Source: an uncultured Negativicutes bacterium
Lineage (GTDB): Bacteria > Bacillota > Negativicutes > Veillonellales > Megasphaeraceae
Assembly (NCBI GenBank): GCA_900752195.1
Contig: CAADUJ010000004.1
Span: 1-64,000 of the forward strand
Length of the DNA stretch: 64,000 bases
Direction: 5' to 3'
The stretch's first letter is position 1. The number at the start of each line of letters is the position of its first letter. Made by a program: the position numbers and the translations under genes. This document shows positions 1 to 9,234 of the stretch, in pieces. The notes under the pieces were generated by a model. The model was not told the origin of the DNA and made no database searches. It saw nothing but the letters and a program-made list of their open reading frames with translations.

Positions 1-468
1 AACTTCCATTTCAACGAGTTCGATCAATTCAGGATCATCAACCTGGTCAGCTTTGTTGAGGTATACGACGATAGCCGGTACACCAACCTGACGAGCCAGA
101 AGGATGTGTTCACGAGTCTGCGGCATCGGGCCATCAGCTGCGGATACAACGAGGATAGCGCCGTCCATCTGAGCAGCACCGGTGATCATGTTTTTGACAT
201 AGTCAGCATGCCCCGGGCAGTCAACGTGTGCATAGTGGCGTTTCGGCGTTTCGTATTCAACGTGTGCCGTGTTGATCGTAATACCACGTTCACGTTCTTC
301 CGGAGCCTTATCGATATCAGCATATGCTTCGAATTCAGCTTTGCAGCCTTCCGTTTCGGAAAGTACTTTTGTAATAGCTGCGGTCAACGTCGTTTTACCA
401 TGGTCAACGTGGCCAATGGTACCAATGTTAACATGCGGTTTAGTTCTTTCAAAATGTTCTTTAGCCAT
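1..468 (-). CDS. tuf: Elongation factor Tu, N-terminal part (cut by window start)
   Basis: Delivers aminoacyl-tRNA to the ribosome as a GTPase. The visible 156 residues are the start of the GTPase domain: P-loop GHVDHGKTT, switch I region RGITINTAH, DCPGH and NKAD, all intact. The ATG at 466-468 is preceded by an AAAGGAGG ribosome binding site. The C-terminal about 240 residues lie outside the window. The gene follows five tRNA genes on the same strand; a hairpin at 582-607 separates them, so tRNA-tuf co-transcription is possible but not certain. Confidence 0.98.
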   Translation of the reverse strand, partial: MAKEHFERTKPHVNIGTIGHVDHGKTTLTAAITKVLSETEGCKAEFEAYADIDKAPEERERGITINTAHVEYETPKRHYAHVDCPGHADYVKNMITGAAQMDGAILVVSAADGPMPQTREHILLARQVGVPAIVVYLNKADQVDDPELIELVEMEV

Positions 469-581
469 AGTGTGGTTTTCCTCCTTTAGGAAAAAATGGA
501 ATCTATGAATAGTATACTACAAACAACCAAAAATTACTGCAAAAAAGATAAACTTTTTGAAAACTTTGATTGGATATAGAA

Positions 582-607
582 ATAACCCCGCCTAAAAACG
601 GGGTTAT
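582..607 (-). terminator. Hairpin between the tRNA operon and tuf
   Basis: Nine-base-pair stem (ATAACCCCG with CGGGGTTAT) and an eight-base loop just downstream of the last tRNA. The following minus-strand bases are only moderately T-rich, so it may be a weak terminator allowing read-through into tuf, or a processing hairpin. Confidence 0.55.
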
Positions 608-612
608 AAATA

Positions 613-689
613 TGGTGGCGGCTCGGAGATTCGAACTCTGGACACTGCGGGTATGAACCGCATGCTCTAGCCAACTGAGCTAAGCCGCC
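613..689 (-). tRNA. tRNA-Met (CAT), elongator type
   Basis: Full cloverleaf: acceptor GGCGGCT/AGCCGCC, D stem GCTC/GAGC, anticodon stem TGCGG/CCGCA with loop TTCATAC (anticodon CAT), T loop TTCGAAT, discriminator A and encoded CCA. The G1-C72 pair and the lack of three consecutive GC pairs in the anticodon stem argue for elongator Met. The T stem has one A-C mismatch (50-64). Last tRNA before tuf. Confidence 0.93.
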
Positions 690-692
690 ATG

Positions 693-768
693 TGGAGCTA
701 TTGACCGGGATTGAACCGGTGACCTTATCCTTACCAAGGATACGCTCTACCGACTGAGCTACAACAGC
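693..768 (-). tRNA. tRNA-Thr (GGT)
   Basis: Acceptor GCTGTTG/CAATAGC with one G-T pair, anticodon stem TATCC/GGATA with loop TTGGTAA (anticodon GGT), T loop TTCAATC, discriminator T and encoded CCA. Second from the end of the five-tRNA cluster. Confidence 0.95.
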
Positions 769-812
769 GAAACCGTTAACAGCTTGAACCGTTCAACGCC
801 TATAAAAAAATA

Positions 813-888
<76 letters not shown>

Positions 889-894
889 ACAATA

Positions 895-980
895 TGGTGG
901 TGGGAGATGGATTCGAACCATCGAAGGCGAACGCCGGCAGATTTACAGTCTGCTCCCTTTAGCCACTCGGGAATCCCACC
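895..980 (-). tRNA. tRNA-Tyr (GTA)
   Basis: An 86-base class II tRNA with a long variable arm. Acceptor GGTGGGA/TCCCACC, anticodon stem GCAGA/TCTGC with loop CTGTAAA (anticodon GTA), T loop TTCGAAT, discriminator A and encoded CCA. Confidence 0.95.
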
Positions 981-986
981 ATTTAC

Positions 987-1062
<76 letters not shown>

Positions 1063-1083
1063 GTGTTCAACAGAACGTAGTTG

Positions 1084-1112
1084 ATTATATCAAACAACAT
1101 CAGTTCTGTCAA
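1084..1112 (-). promoter_or_regulatory. Strong sigma-70-type promoter of the tRNA(-tuf) operon
   Basis: A perfect -35 TTGACA (1107-1112) and perfect -10 TATAAT (1084-1089) with a 17-base spacer, directly upstream of tRNA-Thr(TGT). Consensus promoters like this are expected for stable RNA operons. Confidence 0.9.
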
Positions 1113-1195
1113 GTCTTTTTCATTTTCCTAAAGGCGCGAAGCTCTTTAAGAACCTGACGACTCGATTAGTATATCATAGCCATTATAGAAATGCA

Positions 1196-1230
1196 ATAGG
1201 GAAATGGAATATTTTTTCCATTTCCCCTAT
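1196..1230. other. Inverted repeat downstream of carB
   Basis: ATAGGGAAATGGAA pairs with TTCCATTTCCCCTAT (one bulged base) around a six-base AT loop. It lies between the carB stop and the tRNA promoter. Neither side has a T-run, so it is either a weak end-of-operon hairpin or an mRNA 3'-end stabiliser. Confidence 0.4.
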
Positions 1231-1290
1231 CAACTTCCTAATGCCCTTTTCAAAGCCTTTCGTCATACGTGGCGGCCTAAAAAAAACGCA

Positions 1291-4200
1291 TCAATCCATA
1301 TCGTAATCTTGTAATGCCGCAACGTGATGATAGCCTTCGCTCTTTCCCTTGTTTCCAAAGACGCGCAACACTTCCCGTGCCGTATCAAGTGACGTTAGGC
1401 ATGGAATGGCCATTTCAACGGCCATTCGGCGCAAATTGAAGCCATCCCGTTCAGGGTGCTTGCCAAAGGTCAACGTATTCAAGACGAGGTCTATCTTGCC
1501 ATTGCGAATCAGGTCTGCAATCGTCTGCCCGCCTTCATGCAGTTTCTTGACAATTTCTACATCAAAGCCATGTTCAGCAAAATATTTTCCTGTACCAGCT
1601 GTAGCTATAATGGAATATCCCAATTCCTTGAAGCCTTTTGCCAATTGCAATGCTTCATCCTTGTCTCTGTCAGCGACAGTAACCAGAATCGTACCACCAG
1701 CAGGAATTTTCATCTTTGCACCATTGACGGCTTTATACAATGCTTCAGAATACGTCCTGCCTATCCCCATGACTTCGCCGGTCGACTTCATTTCCGGCCC
1801 TAATGCGATTTCTGCCAGGCCGATTTTACTGAATGAAAATACCGGTGCTTTAGCTGCAACGTGAGGTTTAGCCGGCATTAAGCCGCTGCCGTATCCCATA
1901 TCCTGAAGGGTTTCACCAAGGGCAATCCGCGTTGCCAATTCAACCATCGGTACGTGTGTAACCTTGCTGAGGAACGGCACGGTACGACTCGACCGAGGAT
2001 TGACTTCGATGATGTACAGCTTGCCACGCGATACGACAAACTGGATATTAACGGCCCCTTTAACTTGTAATTCCAAGGTAATACGCGTCGTATAGTCGAC
2101 GATCTGATCAATCATATCCTGATCCAGATGCTGTGGCGGATACACGGCGATGGAGTCACCAGAATGGACGCCAGCCCGTTCCACTTGTTCCATGATACCA
2201 GGAATGAATACATCTCTGCCATCAGAAATTGCATCTACTTCTACTTCACGGCCTACCATATATTCATCGATAAGGATAGGGTGATCCGGCGAAGCAATGA
2301 CGGCTTCCCGCAGATACCGTTCCAATTCTTTTTCTGTATATACGATTTCCATAGCCCGGCCACCAAGAACGTAAGAAGGCCGTACGATGAGAGGAAAATC
2401 TAATTCTTTAGAGACCTGCATCGCTTCAGAATCACTTGTTGCAATACGGCCATCAGGACGGGAAATGTGCAGTTTTGCCAAAAGTTCATCGAACCGTTCC
2501 CGGTCTTCTGCCCGGTCCATACCATCTACAGAAGTCCCCAGGACCGTAACGCCTCTCTTTGCCAGAGGAGCCGCCAGATTAATAGCCGTCTGGCCACCGA
2601 ATTGGCAAATGACGCCAATAGGCTTTTCTTTTTCTACGACAGCCATGACATTTTCTACCGTAAGCGGTTCAAAATACAGACTGTCCGAAGTATCGAAATC
2701 CGTCGAAACGGTTTCCGGATTATTATTGATGATAATGCTGTTCATGCCAGCTTTGTGAAGAGCCCATGCAGAATGGACGGAGCAGTAGTCGAATTCTATG
2801 CCCTGACCGATGCGGATAGGGCCAGAACCGAGAACGATGACGCTCTTATCGCCAAGGGGGCGGACTTCATCTTCTGTCGCATAACAGGAATAGTAATACG
2901 GTGTTTCCGCTTCAAATTCAGCAGCACACGTATCAACCATCTTAAATGTCGGCTTTATGTCGTTCATATTGCGGAACGCCCGGACCTGTTCTTCCGTTTT
3001 ATTGGTAAACGTAGCGATAACTTCATCAGGCATACTATACTTTTTAGCCAGACGGACATTTTCAACAGTTACGTTGTTGCGCTTTAGATCCTCTTCTAAA
3101 TCAATAATATTCTTGATTTTCATGAGGAACCACATATCGTAGCCGGTAATATAATGAATTTTTTCAGCACTAATGCCAAGGCGCAAGGCCTGGGCAATGA
3201 CAAAGATCCGTTCATCATCTTGTTGCTGCAAGAGTTCAACGATTTCGATAAGTGACTTCGATTCCAGTTTTTTCAGGCTCAAATAATCGACGCCGATTTC
3301 AAGAGACCGGACAGCTTTAAGCAAAGCGCCTTCAAAGCAGCGGTCAATAGCCATGACTTCACCAGTTGCCTTCATCTGCGTTCCCAGTGTCTTATCGGCA
3401 AGGGCAAATTTTTCAAAGGGCCAGCGCGGGAATTTGACGATGCAATAATCGAGAGTTGGTTCAAAACAAGCCGTCGTCTTTCCCGTTACGGCATTGGTAA
3501 TCTGATCAAGCGTCAGTCCCGTCGCTACTTTAGCGGCAACCTTGGCGATAGGATACCCCGTCGCCTTCGATGCCAAAGCAGAGGACCGACTGACTCGAGG
3601 ATTGACTTCGATGACGTAATACTGATTTGAATTTGGATCTAATGCATACTGAACATTGCAGCCACCTTCGATTTTTAAACGACGGATAATAGCCAGTGAA
3701 GCCGTACGGAGCATCTGATACTGGAGGTCATTTAACGTCTGGCTCGGCGCCACGACAATGGAATCGCCTGTATGGATACCTACAGGATCTATATTTTCCA
3801 TATTACAAATGATAACACAGTTGTCGGCCTTGTCGCGCATGACTTCATATTCAATTTCTTTCCAACCAGCGACAGACCGTTCAACAAGAATCTGATTGAT
3901 AGGGCTGAGTTTAATCCCTCTTGTCGCAATCATGAAAAGTTCATCTTCATCATGGGCGATGCCACCACCTGTACCACCTAGCGTAAAGGCGGGGCGCACG
4001 ATGATTGGATAGCCGATTTTATCTGCAAAAGCCATCGCCGACGGCACATCTTCAAAAATATCACTTTCTGGTACAGGCTGGTTGATATCCTTCATAGCCT
4101 TCTTGAAGAGTTCCCGGTCTTCCGCTTCTTCAATTGCCGAAAGATGGGTTCCCAAAAGCTTCACATTGTATTTTTCCAGGACACCGGCATTAGCAAGTTC

Positions 4201-4494
4201 TACAGCCATATTCAAGCCAACCTGACCGCCTAACGTGGCAAGCAATCCATCAGGCCGTTCCTTCTCAATGACATTAGTCACATAATCGAGCGAAATCGGT
4301 TCAACATACACCCGATCTGCAATGTCTTCATCAGTCATGATCGTAGCCGGATTACTATTGATGAGGACAACTTCCAATCCTTCTTCTTTAAGAGCCCGGC
4401 AGGCCTGTGTGCCAGCGTAATCAAATTCTGCAGCCTGGCCGATAATAATAGGACCAGAACCGATAACGAGTACTTTTTTCAAGCCTTCTATCAT
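1291..4494 (-). CDS. carB: Carbamoyl-phosphate synthase, large subunit
   Basis: Makes carbamoyl phosphate from bicarbonate, ammonia (from CarA) and two ATP, for UMP and arginine synthesis. At 1067 residues it is full length. The two homologous halves both show the signature GSGPIxIGQ-xEFDY (near residues 12 and 555), each with an ATP-grasp domain (N-half RPAFTLGGTGGG, C-half RPSYVLGGRAME). The last 140 residues form the MGS-like allosteric domain. It is the last gene of the pyr operon; its ATG directly follows the carA stop, so translation is likely coupled. Regulation should follow the PyrR leader upstream of pyrB. Confidence 0.98.
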   Translation of the reverse strand: MIEGLKKVLVIGSGPIIIGQAAEFDYAGTQACRALKEEGLEVVLINSNPATIMTDEDIADRVYVEPISLDYVTNVIEKERPDGLLATLGGQVGLNMAVELANAGVLEKYNVKLLGTHLSAIEEAEDRELFKKAMKDINQPVPESDIFEDVPSAMAFADKIGYPIIVRPAFTLGGTGGGIAHDEDELFMIATRGIKLSPINQILVERSVAGWKEIEYEVMRDKADNCVIICNMENIDPVGIHTGDSIVVAPSQTLNDLQYQMLRTASLAIIRRLKIEGGCNVQYALDPNSNQYYVIEVNPRVSRSSALASKATGYPIAKVAAKVATGLTLDQITNAVTGKTTACFEPTLDYCIVKFPRWPFEKFALADKTLGTQMKATGEVMAIDRCFEGALLKAVRSLEIGVDYLSLKKLESKSLIEIVELLQQQDDERIFVIAQALRLGISAEKIHYITGYDMWFLMKIKNIIDLEEDLKRNNVTVENVRLAKKYSMPDEVIATFTNKTEEQVRAFRNMNDIKPTFKMVDTCAAEFEAETPYYYSCYATEDEVRPLGDKSVIVLGSGPIRIGQGIEFDYCSVHSAWALHKAGMNSIIINNNPETVSTDFDTSDSLYFEPLTVENVMAVVEKEKPIGVICQFGGQTAINLAAPLAKRGVTVLGTSVDGMDRAEDRERFDELLAKLHISRPDGRIATSDSEAMQVSKELDFPLIVRPSYVLGGRAMEIVYTEKELERYLREAVIASPDHPILIDEYMVGREVEVDAISDGRDVFIPGIMEQVERAGVHSGDSIAVYPPQHLDQDMIDQIVDYTTRITLELQVKGAVNIQFVVSRGKLYIIEVNPRSSRTVPFLSKVTHVPMVELATRIALGETLQDMGYGSGLMPAKPHVAAKAPVFSFSKIGLAEIALGPEMKSTGEVMGIGRTYSEALYKAVNGAKMKIPAGGTILVTVADRDKDEALQLAKGFKELGYSIIATAGTGKYFAEHGFDVEIVKKLHEGGQTIADLIRNGKIDLVLNTLTFGKHPERDGFNLRRMAVEMAIPCLTSLDTAREVLRVFGNKGKSEGYHHVAALQDYDMD

Positions 4495-5553
4495 TTATTT
4501 CCCCTCCATCATCTGGACGAACTGGTCAAAGAGATACAAGTTATCCGTAGGTCCCGGAGAGGCTTCCGGATGATATTGTACACAGAAGAAATTATATTTA
4601 GGATAGGCAAATCCTTCCAGCGTCTTGTCATGGAGATTAATGTGTGTGACGACGGCGTCATCAGGAAGTGTCGTTTCATCAATGACATACCCATGGTTCT
4701 GGGATGTAATATACACGCGACCAGTCTTGACATCTTGTACAGGATGGTTTGCGCCACGATGACCAAAGGCGAGCTTACGGCTCTTGGCACCGACGGACAA
4801 AGCTAATAACTGATGGCCCAGACAAATGCCGAACATAGGCTTTTTGCCAATGAGTTTTTTTACTTCTTCAATGACTTCAGGCAAATCTGTCGGGTCACCA
4901 GGGCCATTAGACAGGAAAATACCATCTGGATCTGCTGCCAATACGTCTTCGGCTTTTGTATACGCCGGGAAAATGGTCACCCGACAATTCCGTTTCAAAA
5001 ATTCTTTTACGATATTGCTCTTTGCACCAAAATCCATGACGGCGATATGAAGCTCGCCATTTCCCATATGGCGTACAGCATTGGGCGTCACAGCCTTTAC
5101 GAGATATTTTTCCAACGGCTGTGCCAATAACCGGTCAACGTCTTCCTGACTCGTAAGTTCCGGTACAATGACGCCTTTCATGACACCATGACTCCGGATA
5201 GCCCGCGTAATAGCCCGTGTATCTACACCATATAAGCATGGAATATGGTGCGTAATGATGAACGTAGCCAATTCACCTTCATTTTGCCAGTTGCTCGCAT
5301 AATTGCTCAGCTCACTGACAACAAAACCGGCCGCATAAGGACGTTCTGCCTGTTCGATTTCATGAAATAATCCATAGTTACCAATAAGGGGATAGGTCAT
5401 CGTAATGATCTGTCCTGCATATGACGGGTCTGTAAATGTTTCCTGATATCCCGTCATGCCCGTATTAAAAACGACTTCGCCTAGAGCCGGCTCTTTCATG
5501 AGCATAGTCCCATAAAAACGTTGTCCATTTTCTAAAATGAGGCACCCCTTCAT
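4495..5553 (-). CDS. carA: Carbamoyl-phosphate synthase, small (glutaminase) subunit
   Basis: Hydrolyses glutamine and channels ammonia to CarB. It is 352 residues, a normal length. The N-terminal CPSase_sm domain begins with a conserved pattern (LENGQRFYG). The C-terminal class I glutamine amidotransferase domain has the nucleophile elbow GICLGHQLL and the His-Glu pair in HPEASPGP. The start overlaps the pyrC stop by four bases (ATGA) and the stop abuts carB, so all four pyr genes form one tightly packed operon. Confidence 0.98.
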   Translation of the reverse strand: MKGCLILENGQRFYGTMLMKEPALGEVVFNTGMTGYQETFTDPSYAGQIITMTYPLIGNYGLFHEIEQAERPYAAGFVVSELSNYASNWQNEGELATFIITHHIPCLYGVDTRAITRAIRSHGVMKGVIVPELTSQEDVDRLLAQPLEKYLVKAVTPNAVRHMGNGELHIAVMDFGAKSNIVKEFLKRNCRVTIFPAYTKAEDVLAADPDGIFLSNGPGDPTDLPEVIEEVKKLIGKKPMFGICLGHQLLALSVGAKSRKLAFGHRGANHPVQDVKTGRVYITSQNHGYVIDETTLPDDAVVTHINLHDKTLEGFAYPKYNFFCVQYHPEASPGPTDNLYLFDQFVQMMEGK

Positions 5554-6839
5554 TTCAAAACCACCCCGTCATTCATTACTACTTCACCATCTACAATCGT
5601 CGCTTTTGCTTTGCCATGGAAAATCATTTCATCAAATGGAGACGATTTTCCCTTAGAATAGAATGCCGACGCATCAACAGTCCATTCTTTATCAAGATCA
5701 AGAATCGTAATATCCGCATCTTTGCCTTCGGCCAAAACACCTGCATCCAGTCCTAAAAGCTTCGCCGGGGCCGTTGACATGGCACGGACAATGGTCATAA
5801 GATCAACCTGGCCGGTGTGGTACAGAAATGTAAGTACAGCACCGACGCTCGTTTCCAACCCGACAAAGCCGCTCGGAGCGAGGCTGAATTCCTGGTCTTT
5901 TTCGTCCCAGGTGTGCGGCGCATGGTCCGTCACAATAGCGTCGATAGTACCATCTTTTAAACCTTCTAATACGGCCAGCCGATGTTCTTCCGAACGCAAG
6001 GGCGGATTGATTTTAAAGCGTGTTTCATACGTGCGGAGCGCTTCGTCTGTAAAAATCATGTGCTGTGGTGTCGCTTCTGCCGTTACTCGGATGCCCTTTG
6101 CCTTTGCCCGACGGACCATGTCAATAGCATTCTTCGAGCTGATGTGGGCAATGTGAATAGGCGTATTCGTTAGTTCAGATAAAATAATATCACGGGCAAC
6201 GGCAATATCTTCCGCAGCTGCCGGGCGACCCTTAAGACCTAGTTCAGCCGATACGACGCCTTCATGCATCTGACCGCCTGATACGAGGGAACTTTCTTCG
6301 CAGTGGTCAATAATGATTTTATTGAACATATTGGCATATTCCATTGCCTTGCGCATGAAATCGCTGTTATCGATATAATGTCCATCATCAGAAAAGGCAA
6401 CTGCCCCAGCTTTTGCCATACCGCCCATAGCGGAAAGTTCTTTTCCCTCGAGACCTTTCGATACGGCACCGATCACTTCTATTTTTACGACACTTTCATG
6501 TTCAGCTTTGTATTTCATTCCTTCTACAATGATAGCTTTGTCGATGACAGGCTTTGTATTAGGCATCGTCGCTACACGAGTAATGCCACCAGCTGCAGCG
6601 GCACGGCTTCCCGTAAGGACCGTTTCTTTCGCCGTCTGTCCTGGCTGGCGAAGATGGACATGCATATCGATGAAACCCGGTGCCACAACGCATCCCGAAG
6701 CATCGAATACATCAGCCCCCTTCGAATCTATATCGTTTCCCATCGCTTTGATTTTGCCGTTTTCAATGAGAATATCACAAACTTCATCCTGATTCAGTGC
6801 AGGATTGATGACTCTGCCGCCTTTAACGAGTAATGTCAA
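5550..6839 (-). CDS. pyrC: Dihydroorotase, class I
   Basis: Cyclises carbamoyl aspartate to dihydroorotate, the third step of UMP synthesis. The 429-residue amidohydrolase has the metal-binding HxH at residues 60 and 62 (DMHVHLRQPGQ), the family pattern GGITRVATMPNTKP, and the later metal/catalytic motif TDHAPHT. The start lies inside the last codons of pyrB (17-base overlap) and the end overlaps carA by four bases. The class I form is the one usually found beside pyrB in Firmicutes. Confidence 0.97.
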   Translation of the reverse strand: MTLLVKGGRVINPALNQDEVCDILIENGKIKAMGNDIDSKGADVFDASGCVVAPGFIDMHVHLRQPGQTAKETVLTGSRAAAAGGITRVATMPNTKPVIDKAIIVEGMKYKAEHESVVKIEVIGAVSKGLEGKELSAMGGMAKAGAVAFSDDGHYIDNSDFMRKAMEYANMFNKIIIDHCEESSLVSGGQMHEGVVSAELGLKGRPAAAEDIAVARDIILSELTNTPIHIAHISSKNAIDMVRRAKAKGIRVTAEATPQHMIFTDEALRTYETRFKINPPLRSEEHRLAVLEGLKDGTIDAIVTDHAPHTWDEKDQEFSLAPSGFVGLETSVGAVLTFLYHTGQVDLMTIVRAMSTAPAKLLGLDAGVLAEGKDADITILDLDKEWTVDASAFYSKGKSSPFDEMIFHGKAKATIVDGEVVMNDGVVLK

Positions 6840-7767
6840 TGTCTTCCCCTCCTACGATAGTTAAATACAAAACTGCCATTCGTACAGATACACCGTTTTT
6901 AACCTGTTCCTGAATCGACGACTGCGTCCAGTAACACGTATCTGTATCAATTTCAATGCCGCGGTTCATGGGACCAGGATGCATGATGAGAACATCCTTT
7001 TTTGCATTTTTTAACCGCTTTTGATTAATGCCATAAAACGTATTGTATTCACCAGGACCGGGGAAGAACCCTACGCCCTGCCGTTCTCTCTGTATGCGCA
7101 ATACGTTGACTACATCAGCCCCTTCAAGGGCTTCATCCAGATCATAATGGACAGTGACACCCATTGCTGCCAGTTCCGGCTGAAGTAACGTGCGGGGGCC
7201 GACAAGATGCACATCTGCGCCCATCGTTTTCAGGCCGTAAATATTTGAGCGGGCTACGCGGCCATGGTCTATATCACCACAGATGACAACTTTCAAACCA
7301 TCGATATGCCCTTTTACTTCCTGAATCGTAAACAAATCCAGTAGAGCCTGTGTCGGATGTTCATGAGTACCATCACCGCCGTTGATGATGACCGGCGATA
7401 CACACTTGCTGGCAAACAGGGGCGATCCTTCCTGCTTGTGACGCATGACAATAGCATCGACTCCCATAGCAGTAACGGTGAGCAGCGTATCACGGAAACT
7501 TTCACCTTTCTGGATAGAACTGCCACTTGGCGTAAAATTGATGACATCAGCATCCAGGTATTTAGCTGCCATTTCAAAGGAGCCACGCGTACGCGTACTC
7601 GGTTCCCAGAACATATTGACAATAGATTTACCCTGCAAGACGGGCAACTTCTTATTATCACTGTTGACCACCTGTTTCATCTTTCGCGCAACGCGCAGGA
7701 TTAATTCAATCTCTTCACGGCTTACACCTTGTAAACCAAGCAGGCTCTTCCCCTGTATACTGACCAT
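6823..7767 (-). CDS. pyrB: Aspartate carbamoyltransferase, catalytic subunit
   Basis: Condenses carbamoyl phosphate with aspartate. It is 314 residues with the carbamoyl-phosphate loop STRTR at residues 57-61, HPTQALLD and the aspartate-domain motif HPGPMNRG. No pyrI regulatory subunit follows, as in Bacillus-type enzymes. It is the first gene of the operon, preceded by a GGAGGAG ribosome binding site that sits just after the leader terminator, so transcription attenuation controls it directly. Confidence 0.97.
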   Translation of the reverse strand: MVSIQGKSLLGLQGVSREEIELILRVARKMKQVVNSDNKKLPVLQGKSIVNMFWEPSTRTRGSFEMAAKYLDADVINFTPSGSSIQKGESFRDTLLTVTAMGVDAIVMRHKQEGSPLFASKCVSPVIINGGDGTHEHPTQALLDLFTIQEVKGHIDGLKVVICGDIDHGRVARSNIYGLKTMGADVHLVGPRTLLQPELAAMGVTVHYDLDEALEGADVVNVLRIQRERQGVGFFPGPGEYNTFYGINQKRLKNAKKDVLIMHPGPMNRGIEIDTDTCYWTQSSIQEQVKNGVSVRMAVLYLTIVGGEDIDITR

Positions 7768-7784
7768 AAAGCTCCTCCTTTTGT

Positions 7785-7815
7785 AAAAAAAGACCTTTGC
7801 CCAAAGGCAAAGGTC
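7785..7815 (-). terminator. Leader terminator (attenuator) of the pyr operon
   Basis: A ten-base-pair perfect stem (GACCTTTGCC with GGCAAAGGTC), four-base loop and seven T residues on the minus strand, about 20 bases before pyrB. The left arm CCTTT can alternatively pair with AAAGG at the base of the promoter-distal PyrR box, giving a plausible antiterminator. Confidence 0.88.
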
Positions 7816-7847
7816 ATATCAAGGCATGGCAAAATATGTCCCTTTTT

Positions 7848-7861
7848 AGCCTCTCTGGACT
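7848..7861 (-). promoter_or_regulatory. PyrR-binding box, promoter-distal copy
   Basis: The minus-strand RNA reads AGUCCAGAGAGGCU, the conserved loop bound by PyrR with UMP/UTP in Bacillus pyr leaders. Flanking CCTTT and AAAGG form the lower stem. PyrR binding should hold this hairpin and favour the downstream terminator. Confidence 0.85.
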
Positions 7862-7895
7862 ATATTAAAGGTACAACATACTAACTTAACAGAGT

Positions 7896-7909
7896 AGCCT
7901 CTCTGGACT
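7896..7909 (-). promoter_or_regulatory. PyrR-binding box, promoter-proximal copy
   Basis: A second exact AGUCCAGAGAGGCU sequence inside a stem closed by GTAG/CTAC and AACAG/CTGTT. No terminator lies between the two boxes, so both act on the single terminator at 7785-7815. No pyrR gene is in this window. Confidence 0.85.
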
Positions 7910-7931
7910 ACTTACTGTTTTCTTTTTCTAT

Positions 7932-7960
7932 ATTCTATATATCTAATCTTACAAAGTCAA
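7932..7960 (-). promoter_or_regulatory. Promoter of the pyrBC-carAB operon
   Basis: -35 TTGACT (7955-7960) and -10 TAGAAT (7932-7937) with a 17-base spacer. The predicted start near 7925 puts both PyrR boxes and the attenuator in the leader RNA. Confidence 0.75.
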
Positions 7961-8005
7961 GAGAAATTTTAGAAAAAATTGTAAATATGCCAAAAATTGG
8001 CATAT

Positions 8006-8209
8006 TTATTTTCCAACGATGGCGGCTTGTGCAAGAGGATTCTTTTCTTTTACATCGATATGGCTCCGGGCAAATGCCGGCTGGCCTTCCATACGACGAT
8101 AAATAGCCCGGCACAACCCTGTCGATACAGGTTGTGACTTCGACTGCCTTGCAAAGGCCTGAATCAAATCACATTCAAATTCAGTTAATTCTACACACGT
8201 CACTCGCAT
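8006..8209 (-). CDS. Small hypothetical protein
   Basis: A 67-residue frame that I do not recognise. It starts MRVTCVELTEFE and is soluble and basic, with no signal peptide or membrane segment. I chose the ATG at 8207-8209 because an AAGGGATG sequence lies at a suitable distance; the frame stays open to 8299, so longer forms (for example from MLEWLKRDD) are possible. It lies alone between the pyr promoter and the serine dehydratase genes. Confidence 0.4.
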   Translation of the reverse strand: MRVTCVELTEFECDLIQAFARQSKSQPVSTGLCRAIYRRMEGQPAFARSHIDVKEKNPLAQAAIVGK

Positions 8210-8334
8210 ATACGGATCATCCCTTTTTAACCACTCCAACATACTACATTTAGTTGCTCTATATGTCTTAATTCTACTATAAATGCCAGTATTACACAAG
8301 GTAAATAGGAAAAGAAGGCCTAAAAATCCGTATA

Positions 8335-9225
8335 TCAGCCCTCTTCTTTCATTTCTTCTTCCAGTCTCTTTGCGATAGCCCGCCCTGTCTGTGTTTTTGC
8401 CAGGCCACCATCTGATGTTTCCTTCAATGCCACAGGCATCATGCGGCCAATTTGATGCATCGCCTCGATGACTTCATCAGGCGGGATGACACTTCGAATA
8501 CCTGCTAAAGCCATTTCCGCAGCGGCAACGGCCATGACGGCAAGACAAGCATTGCGTTTGACGCAAGGCACCTCTACAAGGCCCGCGACAGGATCACAGG
8601 CAAGTCCTAATGTATTTTTCATGCATAATGCCATCGCCTGCAGCACGGCATCGTCGCTACCGCCGGCAAGCTGTACGGCTGCAGCGGCTGCCATGGCAGC
8701 CGCCGTGCCACATTCAGCCTGACAACCGCCAACGGCGCCGGCTACACATGCATTGCGGGACACGACGGCGCCGATACCGGCAGCAGTCAACATGGCATCG
8801 CAAGCTTCATCGGCAGAAGAACCCAGCTCTTCTGTGACGGCTGTCAGCACGGCCGGCACAATGCCGCAGGAACCAGCTGTCGGGCAGGCCACCACCTTAT
8901 ACATCTTGGCATTCGCTTCGATAACGGCTAACGCATATATTTCAGCTTTTCTAGCAACAGATCCAAGAAGCCGTTGCTCTGCTTTAGACAATCGCGCTGC
9001 ATCTCCGCCGACGAGACCACTTGCTGACTTCTTATCATCTGCAAGGCCAGCCTTTATGGATTCATGAAATACGGCAATCCGTTCTTTCATGGCCATCCGA
9101 ACAGCTTTTTCGCTGCATTCGGATACTTCCATTTCATGGCGCAAGACGACATCACTTAAATGGATTCCATGAGCCTGAGCCTTACGGAATAATTCATCCA
9201 GGTTTTTATATTCATATTCAAACAT
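8335..9225 (-). CDS. sdaAA: L-serine dehydratase, iron-sulfur-dependent, alpha subunit
   Basis: With the beta subunit it deaminates L-serine to pyruvate and ammonia using an oxygen-sensitive [4Fe-4S] cluster, as in clostridial two-subunit enzymes. It is 296 residues. Conserved motifs include CPTAGSCGIVPAVL and GGCQAECGTAAAMAAAA, which hold cluster-ligand cysteines, and CDPVAGLVEVPC. The start follows a GGAGG site nine bases after the beta-subunit stop. It is the last gene of a run including addB, addA and the beta subunit. Confidence 0.96.
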   Translation of the reverse strand: MFEYEYKNLDELFRKAQAHGIHLSDVVLRHEMEVSECSEKAVRMAMKERIAVFHESIKAGLADDKKSASGLVGGDAARLSKAEQRLLGSVARKAEIYALAVIEANAKMYKVVACPTAGSCGIVPAVLTAVTEELGSSADEACDAMLTAAGIGAVVSRNACVAGAVGGCQAECGTAAAMAAAAAVQLAGGSDDAVLQAMALCMKNTLGLACDPVAGLVEVPCVKRNACLAVMAVAAAEMALAGIRSVIPPDEVIEAMHQIGRMMPVALKETSDGGLAKTQTGRAIAKRLEEEMKEEG

Positions 9226-9234
9226 AGTAGCCTC

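Noticed and set aside
2467..3087. 206-codon plus-strand frame inside carB
   Set aside because: It lies entirely opposite carB, whose full-length protein is well conserved; the antisense translation shows no motif.
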